64,000 nucleotides of DNA from Paramacrobiotus metropolitanus (lineage: Eukaryota > Tardigrada > Eutardigrada > Parachela > Macrobiotidae), in NCBI RefSeq assembly GCF_019649055.1, contig NW_026570366.1, positions 234,917-298,916 of the forward strand, read 5' to 3'. The number at the start of each line of letters is the position of its first letter. Within the stretch, counting starts at the first letter, position 1. Under the pieces are notes generated by a model that had not been told where the DNA came from, searched no databases, and saw nothing but the letters and a program-made list of their open reading frames with translations. This document shows positions 1 to 13,107 of this stretch, piece after piece. Both the position numbers and the translations under genes were made by a program.

Positions 1-61
1 GTGCCCAGTGTCTGTATGGTTACATGGTGTCTGTGCGTGGCTACACGTGCACGGTTTATGG

Positions 62-1299
62 TTACACGGTGTCTGTGTGGTGCGGACCAAAGGGGGTTGC
101 CGTCACGTAAAATACAATGGCATCAGCCAGACTGGAGCAATAAAAGAGAATGTGCACAACATTTGTGGTGAGTGGATGTCGTCGGCCAATCAGATTGTTC
201 ATACTTCCCGGTATCCAAGTAAGGAGTACAATGAGGGCCATGATCCAAAACACCTGGAAATGCCTTGATCTGGATTTGCACCTCTTCACGTGGTTACGTG
301 CGTCGTGGGAATGCATGCGAACTAATCGAAAAGAACAAACTAAGCAAATACTTTCTGTGTACAATCCAACAGTTTGGCAATTAATGCTCCTACTGAAGCT
401 GAGAGTACTTAAAATTAATAAGAAAGGTCATGCAGCTGCCGGTATAAGTACAATCCCTGTCAAAACCAATAATTCTAAGTAATTTTGAAACGATTCTAAG
501 TAATTTCAATAAAATGCCAAATTATGGGTTACTCTTAAGTCTTACGTAGCTCGCTTTTCCACGTCACAGTGCGACGCTGCGTGGGCGGTCGACTGCTGCT
601 AGTTTCCGGGCTGGCGTGAACTGTCAAGTATTGTCGGTAGCGTTTCCACAGCACATACGGAACCGCTGCGATAATAATCATTGGTAGCGGTATAGATAAA
701 TACCGTACAAACGCAAACAGCTTTGGAATGGAGCGTATTAGCAGGATTTCGCTACAACGTTCTGTTTTACTGTCATACTGCCATAAAGCCTCAATGATGT
801 TCGGCATTCGTGTAGCCACCATCAGCACACCCGTCGCACAGCAAATCAGTATGGCGACCTTTCGGCTATGACGCTCCCGGTAGTGGACGGGAAAAGCAAC
901 CGCCCAGATCCGATTAACGGCCATTAGAACGTGTCCGGACGAGGCCATGGCCTGTGTTAACCACACTTGCAACAGGTACAGCGAGCACCATCCGAGACGG
1001 TCGTTTAACCGCCGGTATCCTACCAGAGAAAATGACTGGCTTGGTAATAGGAACAAAAGTGTGATCGTCTCCAAAATTAATATCTGGATAATGTAGATAT
1101 TAAAAGCAGTATGCAGGCTTGGAGAGCGGAGGTAGTAAATTAATACGGCGCTGGTGAGGATTAAGGAGAGAACGATTTCAATGAATAATATGGCCTGCGT
1201 TATGTTGTCCATGCTGTCGGTAGCCGAAAGAGCGGCAGTGCAGTTTGACGTACACTTCGAATAATTCGCTGGAACCGGGTTGGACGTGTTGGCTGCCAT
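62..1299 (-). CDS. Rhodopsin-type G protein-coupled receptor, two exons
   Basis: A seven-transmembrane receptor in the plasma membrane; ligand unknown. Exon 1 (546-1299) gives an N-terminus with several N-glycosylation sequons and five hydrophobic segments. The E/DRY position at the end of TM3 reads NRIW, so the usual acidic residue is absent. Exon 2 (62-339) gives TM6, with a WIPG motif like the class A CWxP, and TM7. A GTAAGA donor after 546 and a TTAG acceptor before 339 join them in phase; the coding length is exactly 344 codons including the stop. The TM7 NPxxY motif is not clear. It is divergent from the other four receptors in this window. The class A-like call is fairly secure; the subfamily is not. 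Confidence 0.75.
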
Positions 1300-4200
1300 T
1301 CTAAAAAAATTTTAGAACCGTATACAGTTAAGCTGATGACAACAAAGTAAACCAACATATCTGGGATAGCGACACTTTTGGTTGCATTCGGTTACTTCGT
1401 GGTAATGCACTCTACTCTAGAATCCAGAGCACTACCAACATAAAGCCATCGACCTCGACTGAAAACTACAGTTCACCTTGACCGTAAGAAGAACAGTTTG
1501 ACTTCCGAAACAAACAGCAGTTACGCCGGCAGCTTCCTCACGTCACCACGACCCGTTAAGCAGATGGAGACACGCACGAGCTGCCGCCAGAAGGTTTTCA
1601 GTAAAATGATGGTACTCCTATGAAAGTAAAAGAAAGCATCTGATGACGCTGTTAGCGCACTAAATCTTTCCAAATCATTAACGTGAAGTTCACCTAACAA
1701 TGAGTTTGCTAGTGCTCGTAATTACATGACAGTGCAGTGCAAATTTACTGCTCCATGGAACTGTATATTATAACCGTCTTCAGTACGTTGATTTTGTATT
1801 GGTTGTGACACCGGTAATTTTTCGAAAATTATTTCCGGCTTTCATTCAAATCTCACAGTTCATGAACAAGCGCAGTCTGGAAACGGAGAAAATGACGGTC
1901 AGTACCGGTACAGCATCAACAGTACTTCGAAGCATTACTCTCTTAACGAATACAGTAAGTACTAGTGGTAAGTACCAATTCCAACCAATTCAATTTAACA
2001 TCATGATGGTTTCAATACAGGGATGCCGCGCCAAGTTCGGGCAGTTTCTTTTACAAATCACTCTTGGTCATCCACCAACAAATTACTAATTATTCAATTT
2101 TTATTACATTACTGGTGACACTGCCAAAATGGTGGACGACGCCTTTCGAAAGCTCGCACAGGAATCGTGAAAGGTTGAATGTGCCTAGTAGGTAAAAAAA
2201 CTCTTTTGCTAAGCAATGAGCAGTAACCTAAGCTCTTTTTTTGCCCAAAACGCTCGCGACATCCCGTTTTAACACATTTTTGCACCAGCAAAAACTTTAT
2301 TTGGCCACTGCTTTGTCGGTTTTTCTTCCGTTCTTCTGCCAGCTCTACCTTATCGCATGCTTGGTAGATACCAGATAAAATACAAAAAAACTCTACTTAA
2401 ATGAATGTCTCGTTCTTGGAAAACATCACGAAGTTATGTATCTCTGCACGCTAGGCAACTACATTCTTCCGGAAGCATTGTTTAACATACAAGTCTTTGG
2501 GAGGTGCGCCTTCTTTCCGAGTCACCTCGTGCACCAATCACGCAAAAGCTTTCGCTGACCCCTGCCTCATACCTTTTAGGTCCTTAAACAGTTTACAAAA
2601 ATTTTCATGAAAAAAAAGTCACTTGGGGAATTTTCTAGAAGGTCAGTTATAAGCCTTCTGGAAGTGTCCACTACCCCATCCCCGTTTTAACCGGTTTGCT
2701 ACTTACTACTTCATCCACATTTCAAATCTTAGCATACTCTGATCCGCAATAAAAATTTATACTGAAAAAGTGCAAACGAAAAGTAAAACAAAATATCGAA
2801 CATTTTTAAGTTTAATTTACGCAACTGCCCGAACTTGGTTCGGCACCCCTGTATTACTGGATTCAGTATAACTAAGGAAGTATATTATGATGCATGTTGC
2901 CTTCAGACATCCGTACCGCAGAAATGCAGCGCACACAGAATTAAAGGTCATATAGGGCACGTATTTAAAACGTTCTGTGCGGCAGTCAGGGGCATCAGCA
3001 AACACAGAATGCTCTTGACGGTTCAACATTATTTCTCGGTGTGATGAAATGTGCTGAGATAAATATGCTGATATGTTGCCAAATCGTATCTGTTTCCAAG
3101 AATCGCACGGGTTGGTGCTAAAAGTTAGATTTATTGTACGCACGTAGTCAGGGTCACCAAATGAAAATCAGATTGTTCCAGTCAGAAATCACACAGATTA
3201 CGTTCGAAAGTTGCAGGAAATGTAGTAATCAAATAACTAAAATAATTTATACTGCGCTCTTGCGTCAAAAGACAGGAACTACTTAGAGCGACCAGATCAG
3301 CAACAGTGTAGCAATAGATATACTTAATAACTAGTCTGCAGTGTACAGCTGCAATAGTCAGTGATAATGCGTTATGGTAAAAACAGAACATTGTTAAGTT
3401 TAATTCAGCTTTTGCTGGTTTGACGTGCATTATTGGTCCGCTGTTCACTGTTGGGGAGGAACAGGATGTGAATTAAAGTGAATTTTTAATCCGAATTATG
3501 TGGACTTTTCGTGGTAAATTAGTTGCATTTGGGCGTACCCGGTAATTTGATTACGTAATTTATCCGGGTTACCAGGGCAGGGATCGAGTAAGTATTCTAT
3601 GATTGCCATTTCTAATTGCGCAATGCGGAGAGGCAATCATAATTCACCCTTGAGCATTTAAGGTTAGTGGTGTGGCTTTGTGTATTTCAAGCTGTGTCGA
3701 CGCCTGAACAATTCGGTGTAGAGTGAACATAATGGTTACGATTCATTTTATTTTGGATAAGAAGAGATTACAGAAGATTAAGGCATATAACGTCATTACG
3801 TATTCGTTCGCAGATGAAGCAGGAGGAGAATATGTCGATGGGTAATGTAGCGAATTATAAAGATATAAATACTGCTGGATCAAAAAATTAGCAGAAAACG
3901 AGCCCCTTAAACAGCAACAGCAAGACATTGGCATATTCACTGACTCGATAGCGTTTATGTACAAGAACAGCGTGCTTCTCCTTGGTTTACTTTTATCTGG
4001 CGGCGTTATTTTATTAACTATTTCCACTACATACTGTCTAACGATACGATTATAATCGGACATTTTTACAGAAAATAATGGCTGGAACTAAAAATTCAAA
4101 ATGGTAACAAATCAACCACTTCCTAATTTTAAAGCACAAATAGTAAACAATTATGTACAGTCATACTATCAGAAAAAATTAAAATGTTCGTGTTCGTTGC

Positions 4201-4560
4201 ATTCAAGAAGCTGGCTCTGACGCTATCTGCGTATATATACACCGCCTGACATTCCGTCAACACTTAGACAAGTCCTTGAACCTGTAAACAACAAAAAGCA
4301 TTTGTTGTTTTGTCTCCAGACTTAAAGAGCACAAGGATCTCGATCGCTACTTAACAAAAAAAAGTGTTCAGCGAAGCGTAAAATTAACTGACCGCGAAAT
4401 CAACTAATACCACAAATATCACGAATTGAGTGTATGAAAAATACACACAATTTCATGAATAGGCAGTTCAGTGCACAACGTAAAAAGTAGTCAAAAACAG
4501 ACACCTCCGCAAAATTTAGTTAAGTATGCAACAATGACCTTCAGTGTATAAGCCTGCACA
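1300..4560. other. Intergenic, no supported gene
   Basis: AT-rich sequence with only short, composition-driven open frames on both strands. A minus-strand frame at 3743-4063 beginning MSDYNRIV could be an exon but nothing supports it. No RNA gene or repeat array was recognised. Confidence 0.4.
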
Positions 4561-4833
4561 ATGCAACATAAGAAAAAACTGCTTAAAAAAGAAAATCACG
4601 AGCGGGATTCAGAACAAACAAGCAGTGACGATTACAAGCACGATTGCACAGGACGGCAGCATCACCTGGAGCAGTATACTGGAAGATATGTCAAGGATCG
4701 CGTGAAGGAGATGGAACGTATGGTTGAGAGCATGTAATCTGGATTAGAGAAAACACGCGCCACTGTCAAAGAATACACACACAATGCACCAATCGATAGG
4801 GTTTTGCGCTCTGTGGCCGGGATTAAGAAATAA
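4561..4833 (+). pseudogene. Small charged ORF interrupted by an in-frame TAA
   Basis: An ATG at 4561 opens 58 codons of a hydrophilic, Lys/Glu/His-rich, helix-prone sequence and stops at TAA 4735-4737. The same frame continues open for another 31 codons after this stop, to a second TAA at 4831-4833, with the same charged amphipathic character and a short more hydrophobic end (VLRSVAGIKK). That continuity suggests one small protein of about 90 residues broken by a nonsense codon, or stop readthrough. The layout vaguely recalls small membrane-anchored bacterial proteins of the ElaB/YqjD type, but the resemblance is too weak to name. It could also be chance. Confidence 0.3.
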
Positions 4834-6601
4834 CTTGTAATACAATTTCCACCACTTACTTTGCCGGTCTTTGTACGGGAAGCCGCTGGTGCGGAAGAGA
4901 TGCCGTGACGGAAGTGGGAGAGATGAATAACTCCTTAATGCTTAGCAGCGCCGAAAAAGTCAGTAAGATACATCTACAAAATAAATCTTTATGTATACAG
5001 ATATAAGTTTGCGTACATAAAAGCCCATTTCGGCGTCGAATTTCACAGCAACTAACGCCACACCCATATCAGAAACTTGAAGGCTACCATGATTCTAAGA
5101 ACATATATGTAATACCAACCAACCAAGCGGCATAGTTGTCTGAAAAAATTATTTAATACTTGTCCGTAAAATACTGCAAATTTTCCCTAAAATAGTGCGC
5201 GAAAACGTTCAGTAAATGTAGCAGACAAGGAAACAACATTTATTATTTTCTTTGGGTAAAACCATTCGAAAAACTGCTTTTATGAGGGGTTTCATTAAAG
5301 TATCTGTCTGCGTTTTGCGTGCTTTCTGGGTTATGATTCTGTATTTACTTGAAATGTTTCATACTAAAAAAATTAAGATATATATGTATTTGTTATTCTC
5401 TCGTATTTTAGCAAACTTGTCAGGTAAATTGTCAGGTAAACTTTACAACGCGACTCGGTGTAAAACTGCCGTCCATGTTACTCGTCAAAAATATTTTTTG
5501 GATTGTATCTGTCTGCATAAATGTAAACAGTGATGTGGCCGGCTACAGATAGAAAAGTTTCGTATATCAACATTTTTAAGCGTTCTACGTCAGCGGCATC
5601 GAGACGGTTGACTTTGGTACCTATCAAAACACTCTTCCTTACACCTGGATTATTTTATGGACCGCAATCACTTAAGCAATACAGATGACGTCAGCGGTCA
5701 TAGCCATGTCTTATACGCGTGTACACAGAGTTTCTTTAGCATGTTCGATTGGCACTGAACCGGAAATAAACAGCCAATGTCAACCAGACAATTTCCTAAG
5801 TAAGTGCCTTTATCGATTTTGCCGCTATTATCGAATTATCACAGCCCCTCCAGTGCAATTTATGGCGGCTCTCCCGAGACGTTTTTTCCATCTCAGTGCC
5901 AAGAATTAAAACATCACTAAGCAGCCGGATTAATGTCCATGTAATGTGCAAGTGAACAAGACGGTCGTAAAAAAATTGAAATATCACTATGAAACGCGGG
6001 GCTCATAAAACTTTGGTAGAAGTCAGCGGGTAAGGAAGTAAGTGTACATCACACAACTATGGACGCACAGTTAAAGTAATGAAGCTGAGTGCATTGGCTT
6101 TGTAGTAAAATGGCTCAGAAGTTATAGTTTTAGTTGCATCTCACAATGTTCTGAAGCAAATTAGATCTCATCACTTTATTCTTAACTTGCCGTAAACACT
6201 ACTTTTACATATTAATGCCATTTTGTTTTACGCTTTAAAATTTTGTGGTCAAAATTTTTTTGTGATGAAAAATTATATTCGAAGAAATTTCCAGCTCCAT
6301 TGTCACGGCTAAAAGTTCCTACTGTAGATAGAGGAAGCACTTCAAAAAATAGAGTAAATGAACGTTTTATACAAATACTTCTGCAGTACAAATTTTCTCC
6401 ATCGTTTCTATCATTTAAATTCTTATTCTTGTTACTTATTGGACACAAAAGTTATAATAATGCAGTATGTATATAAAAGTATTTTTCGCCCGGAATGCGT
6501 AAGCGAATACCATTATTTTGCGTGATTCGTACAACTTTCCATTTTGTGTAAAACTGGAACATTTTAAAGGCCGATTATCGTATTAAGTAGGGGTAATTTC
6601 C
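4834..6601. other. Intergenic, no supported gene
   Basis: AT-rich, with scattered short frames lacking family resemblance. The last part is presumably the 3' flank of the minus-strand GRAM gene. Confidence 0.4.
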
Positions 6602-9600
6602 TTACAATAAACATCCACAAATAATCAGCGCTCTCTCGGAAATCTGTATGGAAATCACAGGCTGCTCCGCTGACCGGCCTATCCCGCCGTTTCCCAGCGT
6701 CTCCGTCTGACTGCACTGCTCCCGTTTAGGCAGCATCCTCATCATCACCGGCCCATTACACGCCTCTTCCACATCCGGCGGACTGGTGCTGTCACTGCGA
6801 TTCACCAGCGCATAAATGTTATTCTCCGAACTGCTTACCGGCGCACTGCCGGCCACCCGGCTATTCCGCCGCGCCACGTAATCCTGCATGAGCGGACGCA
6901 GGAAGCTGTCATGACTTCCGCTGCTGCTGTTGTTGCTGGTGTTCCCGGCGCCGCTATCATCCTCGCTGAGGCCCTTCCGTTCCAGGGAACACGACGACTG
7001 CGACTTGATGAAACGCGAAGGTCGCCGGTGGTTGAGATCGTCGGGGGAGAGGGGCACCTGAGTGGTCCGGCTGGACAACGGGTGGGGTTGGTGGTTTTTG
7101 GAGGTGATGCGCTTGAGGGTGGTGTAGGCGGCTTGTCGGTTACGGAAGGATTCGAATTGATACTGAAATTTTAAAATAAAGGAATCGGTACTTCGTAGTC
7201 CATCCACGAAATTCACGCAACGATACAGAACACAATTAAAATCTTATTTTAAGTTACACCATATTATTATTCAATACAAATCAACCGACAGACTTTATGT
7301 AAAAATGTTGTAGAAGATAACCGCAAAATTTAGGAACACCGGTTCCTAATATTGTTACACAAACGTACAGTATGTCTGTACCGACTGTACGTACAAAAAA
7401 CATGAAAATTTTTTATTCGAACTGTCACTAATGGTAAGCAAACGCGTTGGAACTCAAGGTAATTTGCCCTAGCACTACACCGTACGACACTTTAACTAGA
7501 GTAGTGATACTGGACTAAAGAAAACCATCCTCATCATTACACAATTTACGCTTAAAATTTACAATTTACTCAACCAGCGTTTTTCTGGTCAGAAACAAAC
7601 GCACAATACCTAAAATCTTCGATTAAACGCAACAGGAATGCAGAGAAAAAGTACGTTGCACAGAAAATGTTGCACTTGACCACTTAATGGTAAGATACAG
7701 GTACAGCCAGTTGTAAGCGACAATACCAATTTTTCAAAGGAACTGCTTGATTTTCTAAGGGCGAGTCAAAAACTCCGTTGTGGTAATTTTCAAGCGCAAT
7801 TCGGCAAATTCAACAGTAAAAATGTTGGTAAAACGAAGCCAACAGGGAGGAAGAATTTTAATCAATAAAATTTTTCGACTAACTAATTAATGCTGTCTTG
7901 AAATCGTGTGGAATTCAAAAACATCAAGCCTTTCCACCTGTCACCGGGTTGGCAAGCACACGCTAATTGGTGATACTTGAATCATCCCGTATTCACCGGG
8001 ACTCTTTGGAGCAAAACATGAGTCACGCATAACCACTACAAAACGCTTCCCAGGAAGCCGCTGCGGTGTACCTTGTGTGTAGCGGTAACAATGACGATGC
8101 CACTTGGGATTAATCGGAAAGTGTTGACTTTCACCACCTTCTGCACATCGCCGGTGGGGATGATGAGTTTGCGCTCCTGACCGAATATGTTGGAGCGGAA
8201 GCAGATGAGGTTGGTGGTGATGTAGATGGCACCGTGCTGGAGATAGTAGTCTTTACTCAGCGCACACGAGTAATCTAAATAAAATACACAAATACGCATC
8301 ACTTTACCGTGTGAAACTACGGATCGCGGTTTCGCTAGGTACTAGGTGAACGTATGACACTAGTACTACGGTGCTTAAATTGCTCTTGTACTCTGGTGTA
8401 GGAATTGAATTGCGGTGTAATTTGTTTATTTGTCGGCAGATGGACAGTTTACAGAGTAGTGATGGGATTGGCAGCCCATCAATGTAAGGATACATTTAGA
8501 CGCGTTACTGTCAGTTAGCGTTGTAAGCCGGATATAGTGTAATTAGCTATTATTTATAGTACGCGCACCGCTAACATTGATTCATTAAGATTCACAAAAA
8601 CGTTAATGAATTGTATTATACGCCGGTGCCATCCAACAAAACATAATGAAACGACATAAAAGTATGCGTGCATATTGCACACGAGGAACAAAGTATCAAT
8701 AAACTCATTAAACAAATACCTATGTAATTACTTCAAAATCGTACAGAAATATACCTAATTATAGTATAATTATTTCTCATGTACGTTGTCACAAAAAACT
8801 GATGAAATATACTAGTGCGAAAAAATGACAGATTAACATCGTGACGCACGTATAAGACTCTTCCACGAACCTTTTAAATGCTTTTATTCTCGATAATGTT
8901 GCAAACATATACACGAAAGTGAAGTGCTTGAATATATTAACACAGTCTTCGATCAATGTACAAGTATTGCAAAAGTGCAGATCGATTTTTTTCCATAGAG
9001 TACAAGCTAAGATCGATGCAGTAATCTCTAGGATAAATGATTCACTCACTGTAAATTTACAGAAATTTATCCATTGTGCCGCTGCATTTTTATGTACAAA
9101 TCCCGGCTGAATGCACTATACACGGAAACATCACCGGTTTGCGTTTTAAATGCTATTGAACGGTGCTAACAACAAATCTGAGTTTTACAGAATTCCTGCC
9201 AGTTAATACAGTTACGAATAACGATTAAAAAAGACTTAATGCCATTTTACAAAATCGTAAACAGAATTAACATTTCAAATTACATATTTTTAATTTAAAT
9301 GTGATAAATTCCTATCCGCGCAGGCGCCGAAGAAACAGCATAAAATTAACCCATGTAAAAAGGTTCGAAAAATTCCTCTAAAGAAATGCACAGAGTGCTC
9401 CAGAACTTTTTTAGACCTGGCTAAATAAACTTCAAAATATTTCAAAACCCAATAAATCTTTGCGCTTAAATTTTTCGTATATGGGTTCAGTTAGCTTTTA
9501 GAAGGACTGGTAAATTTCAATTTAAATAAAAACCAGCAGAAAGCTAGCGTCACTTACAATCAATTAATTCCTCTTCCTTTGGGACCTCAACAAATCGCTT

Positions 9601-9714
9601 GCGGAATTTCTCCTCGCGGTCACTGTTACTCCGATTCACCAGGTGCATGTTGAAGTCCCCTTCCTGCAGATCCAGATCATCACGTACACCGGGACGATGT
9701 CGCATGGTCGACAT
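6602..9714 (-). CDS. GRAM domain-containing protein
   Basis: Three exons: 9558-9714, 8072-8274 and 6602-7162, total 307 codons with the stop, all joined in phase by GT-AG sites (GTAAGT at 9557, GTACAC at 8071, TTTCAG before 7162). Exon 1 starts at MSTMRHRPG and ends in a basic stretch. Exon 2 plus the start of exon 3 form a GRAM domain: YSCALSKDYYLQHG, then ITTNLICFRSNIFG, a run of beta strands, and the closing ESFRNRQAAY. GRAM domains bind membrane lipids; the pattern is like animal GRAMD1/GRAMD2 proteins acting at membrane contact sites. The remaining ~160 residues are Ser/Pro/Arg-rich and probably disordered; no VASt domain is seen. A final hydrophobic ALIICGCLL may be a membrane tip. A short intermediate exon could have been missed. 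Confidence 0.75.
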
Positions 9715-12700
9715 TGGGCACAATTGCCTATTATTTGCCGGTGAACAATCGCTTTATATACGCGTATAAAACCCTCCAACCGCACGAGATGATGATCCAC
9801 ATCAAACCCAACAACGTCCGCAGACGTTGCGTCGACTATCTTATCACCATCCGCTGCACGATGAGCAAATATTAAATGCGCGTCGTCACGTTTTTACTTT
9901 ACGATTTTGCGGTATCAGTTTGCCAACATTCAATATTGTCCGCCGCTTGAGTATTAAACGCCGATCGCTACAGCTGACGAAAAATGTTACTAAAACGCGG
10001 CAATTTTCCGGCTGTTTGATCGGGGCGGATAAAGTGTGCAGCCAACCGGCCGCGGCTGTATATACAAAGTATCCCGGGTTGGTTGAATGAAAATCAATTG
10101 CACTATGCATTGTGACGTCACAGCGTGTATTTGTAATCAGCATAGTGCGCAAATATGAATTGCGATATAGAGAGTGAGTTGGGGTAAGGCGTGTGGCGTT
10201 GTTCAAGAAACGGAAATGTGCTGATTTAAGAAGATTGCAGTGGGTTATTGTTAAGCCGGTTGTGGGAGCTTTTTATGCCAATTCATTAGAAAATTCTGAT
10301 TTACGAAGTAGCTCCACTTGTTGGCCCACTGCTGGGCGGTTTTGTTGTCGTCTCATTTCTGTGTCTGATGACTTTTCCTTTTCAGTCGGTCGATAATACG
10401 AAAAGACATTAAAACTGCGGATGTAACATAAAAGTCGCTGTTACTAAATAATTTCGTTATCGTTACTTCTTTAAATTACGAGTACATCTGTAATGCGACT
10501 TTTTAAAAATTTTTCCGTGCCCAAATCCATATAAAATGGTTTTCAGTAATCTATTGTTAGGTTGGGCAGAAGCGGCACCTCAAAATTCGCACTGAACTCG
10601 TACAACAATTTATGTGAGTTAGTTTACTGTCGCAAGCTGCCGGCACTCCATCATTTGCTACATTTGCTTACTTCATTTACTCCACGATAACTATTTAGTT
10701 GTAAAGGTAAATTAAAAATTCGTAAGCTGTTTACCTTTAAATTTGGTTATTCCACCAGGTACTGGAGGACTTTTTAGATTCTTTCCTGCATAAACCAAAT
10801 TAGAAAAATTATGGATTAAATCACGAACACACCTTTTGCACTGTGAATTGTACTGTAAATCGAAGATGTGCAGTGCGGTATGCTACTATGCACAGAATAA
10901 TTCCTCTTTCCGAGCACAATGGGCCCTTTGTACTGCTGTTTTCACGTAAACATTTTTGCTTTGCTAGTTAAACATAATCGCTCTTCTTTGACACTCAAAT
11001 CATGTTCCCAACTATTCAAGCCGAATCAAGCGTGCATTCGATAGCCGCTATTATGTTCCTTAATTTGGAATGGTAATCTACAGAGTACAAGCAACATTTT
11101 CCAAATCATTTGACCATGTTCTTCATTGAAATCTCCGGATCGACGAGATCTACAGCTCCATTGCAACTTGTAAGTTATCAGCCTTCAAACTTGAGAATAA
11201 GTACGTGTAATAATTTCTTTTTGGCAAAACAAAACCAAAGGACACAAGCATCCCTGACGCAGGAATCCACCAAACAATAACTGCAGTCCAGTTGTACTGC
11301 AGTACAACATGCAAAGAAACAACAGGATTAATGAGTAAGCCGACGGTATACGAGGTACAAAATACATTTCCCGGCACCATTCTAAACGAACCACTGTCAT
11401 AATTCACAACCACGTTATAACTGATGTGGAAGACACCACGCAGAATCCATAACATCCAAGTAATAAGATCATATCTTTACTCTTTAGTATCCAGTATTTG
11501 GCGAGAATTTAAAATACTCCATACATCTTTGCAGAATTTAAGGAAAACTCCTACAAATAAAATGCATGTTAATAAAACAAACCATTTCAACCATTTTAAC
11601 GAACATTAAAACTGTGGAAACAACCAAATACCTACTAACGTTATTAACTATATACTTTCGGTTGTTGTTTTACTTGAAGCACAAGTGAACCGGTTAAAAA
11701 ACATTTTCTCGTGCGCAGTCTTAACATATGTATTTTTCCGGTCTTCGATAGTTTTGGACTAGTTTGTAAAATACCAATCTTTATAGCTACTTCGAAAATT
11801 GTTTGTGCACCTTGGTTTGAGCTGTTTTCGGAGTGTATGGGTTCATTAGAAAGCTCATAAATCGCGCTTTTTAATAGACATAGTTTCAAAATCAACACTA
11901 ATAGCATAAACGCGATAGAAATTTTTCTGTTGTGTGAGCATTAAAAAAATCTAAGCCAAGCACCAGATGGAACATCTTCAGGTCTGATGTTTTCAAATGG
12001 AACTTAAAATTATTTCACACACTGGGTTTATTCAGAAAAAATCTTGAATAAAAAGCTAGGAAGATACAAGTTTTTGAACATGGAACTAATTCTTCTTACG
12101 GAGAAAATCACTGAGCGTTGGAGTTCGAATGACTATATCGCAAAACCAAGAAAACCCAGTGTGTAGAATAATTTTTTCTTTCCAATGGTACCAAGGACGA
12201 CCAATTCCATTGCGGCAGTGGAATGCAATACGCGTAAACTCTCCGAACTTTACTTCCAGTAAATCAAGGTTTTCGGGTTTTGCAAATGGTCCGCTGCATC
12301 GGTGGACCAGTTTGAGCAGACAACCACGCTACCTGCAGGCTGCGCATGGCGTTCATGAAATCGCCGCCTGCGCACGGCTGCAGCGGTACGCAGACACGCA
12401 GCCCGCGTGCGGTTGGGTATGCTTCGATTGAAACTGTGATGGCAGCTACGTGAATCGAACCGTGCTGCTGCACCCCTCCGTCGTTTTGGACCCGCGGTAC
12501 CTTTTGGTTTTAGACGGATTTGGGTTTCTGTTCTGTTCTTTGCTTCTCAAAAGACTTCTCATTTTAAAAAGCATTTTTTTCTGTTCTAGAAAATGTAGTT
12601 ACTGTAACTTCTCTGGGGATGAAGCAAAACCAGTCTATCGCCTTAACCGTACTTAATTACTTAACCGATTGAAGTTACGAAAGTTGAAGAACTTAACTGC

Positions 12701-13107
12701 ACGGAGTTACATGGAGTTTGCGATCTGTGCGAGGAGTTAAACGAATAAAAAAATGTTAAGCCGAGACCAGAAAAATGTTCGTGCCAAATACCGAGGATAT
12801 ACGCATACACACAGGTAGCAGTTTAGAGACACATTTTACGGAAATTAATTTTAGTGCGGCAGAATAGAGCCCGATACATCGGTAAATAATGCAGACTTAT
12901 GGTTAGTTCTTGTTGCAGCGAGAGAGCATCAACTTCCACCGATTTTAAAACTTCAAGTTTTGGGAAAAAGGCACACAAGCGACACAGATTCCCAAAAGTA
13001 CTCAGCTCCCATAAGCAGCGAATTAGCCCGTATACGATTGGGAAGAAACAATAATGGCTCACCTGGAAAGACTCGAACCGAAAAGGTAATGTCATCCCCC
13101 GAAAACT
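9715..13107. other. Intergenic, weak coding hints only
   Basis: No gene is supported. Two minus-strand frames stand out slightly: 11644-11907, which begins with a signal-like hydrophobic stretch, and 11150-11455, which is hydrophobic and receptor-like. Either could be an exon or relic, but splice partners were not found. A GC-richer patch lies at 12280-12440 without recognisable coding content. Confidence 0.35.

Noticed and set aside
8-90. Short repeats GGTTACACGGTGTCTGTG at the window start
   Set aside because: Only two or three degenerate units; they overlap the 3' end of the GPCR gene and carry no clear meaning.
11150-11455. Hydrophobic minus-strand frame resembling a receptor fragment
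   Set aside because: No conserved receptor motif and competing frames are equally hydrophobic.
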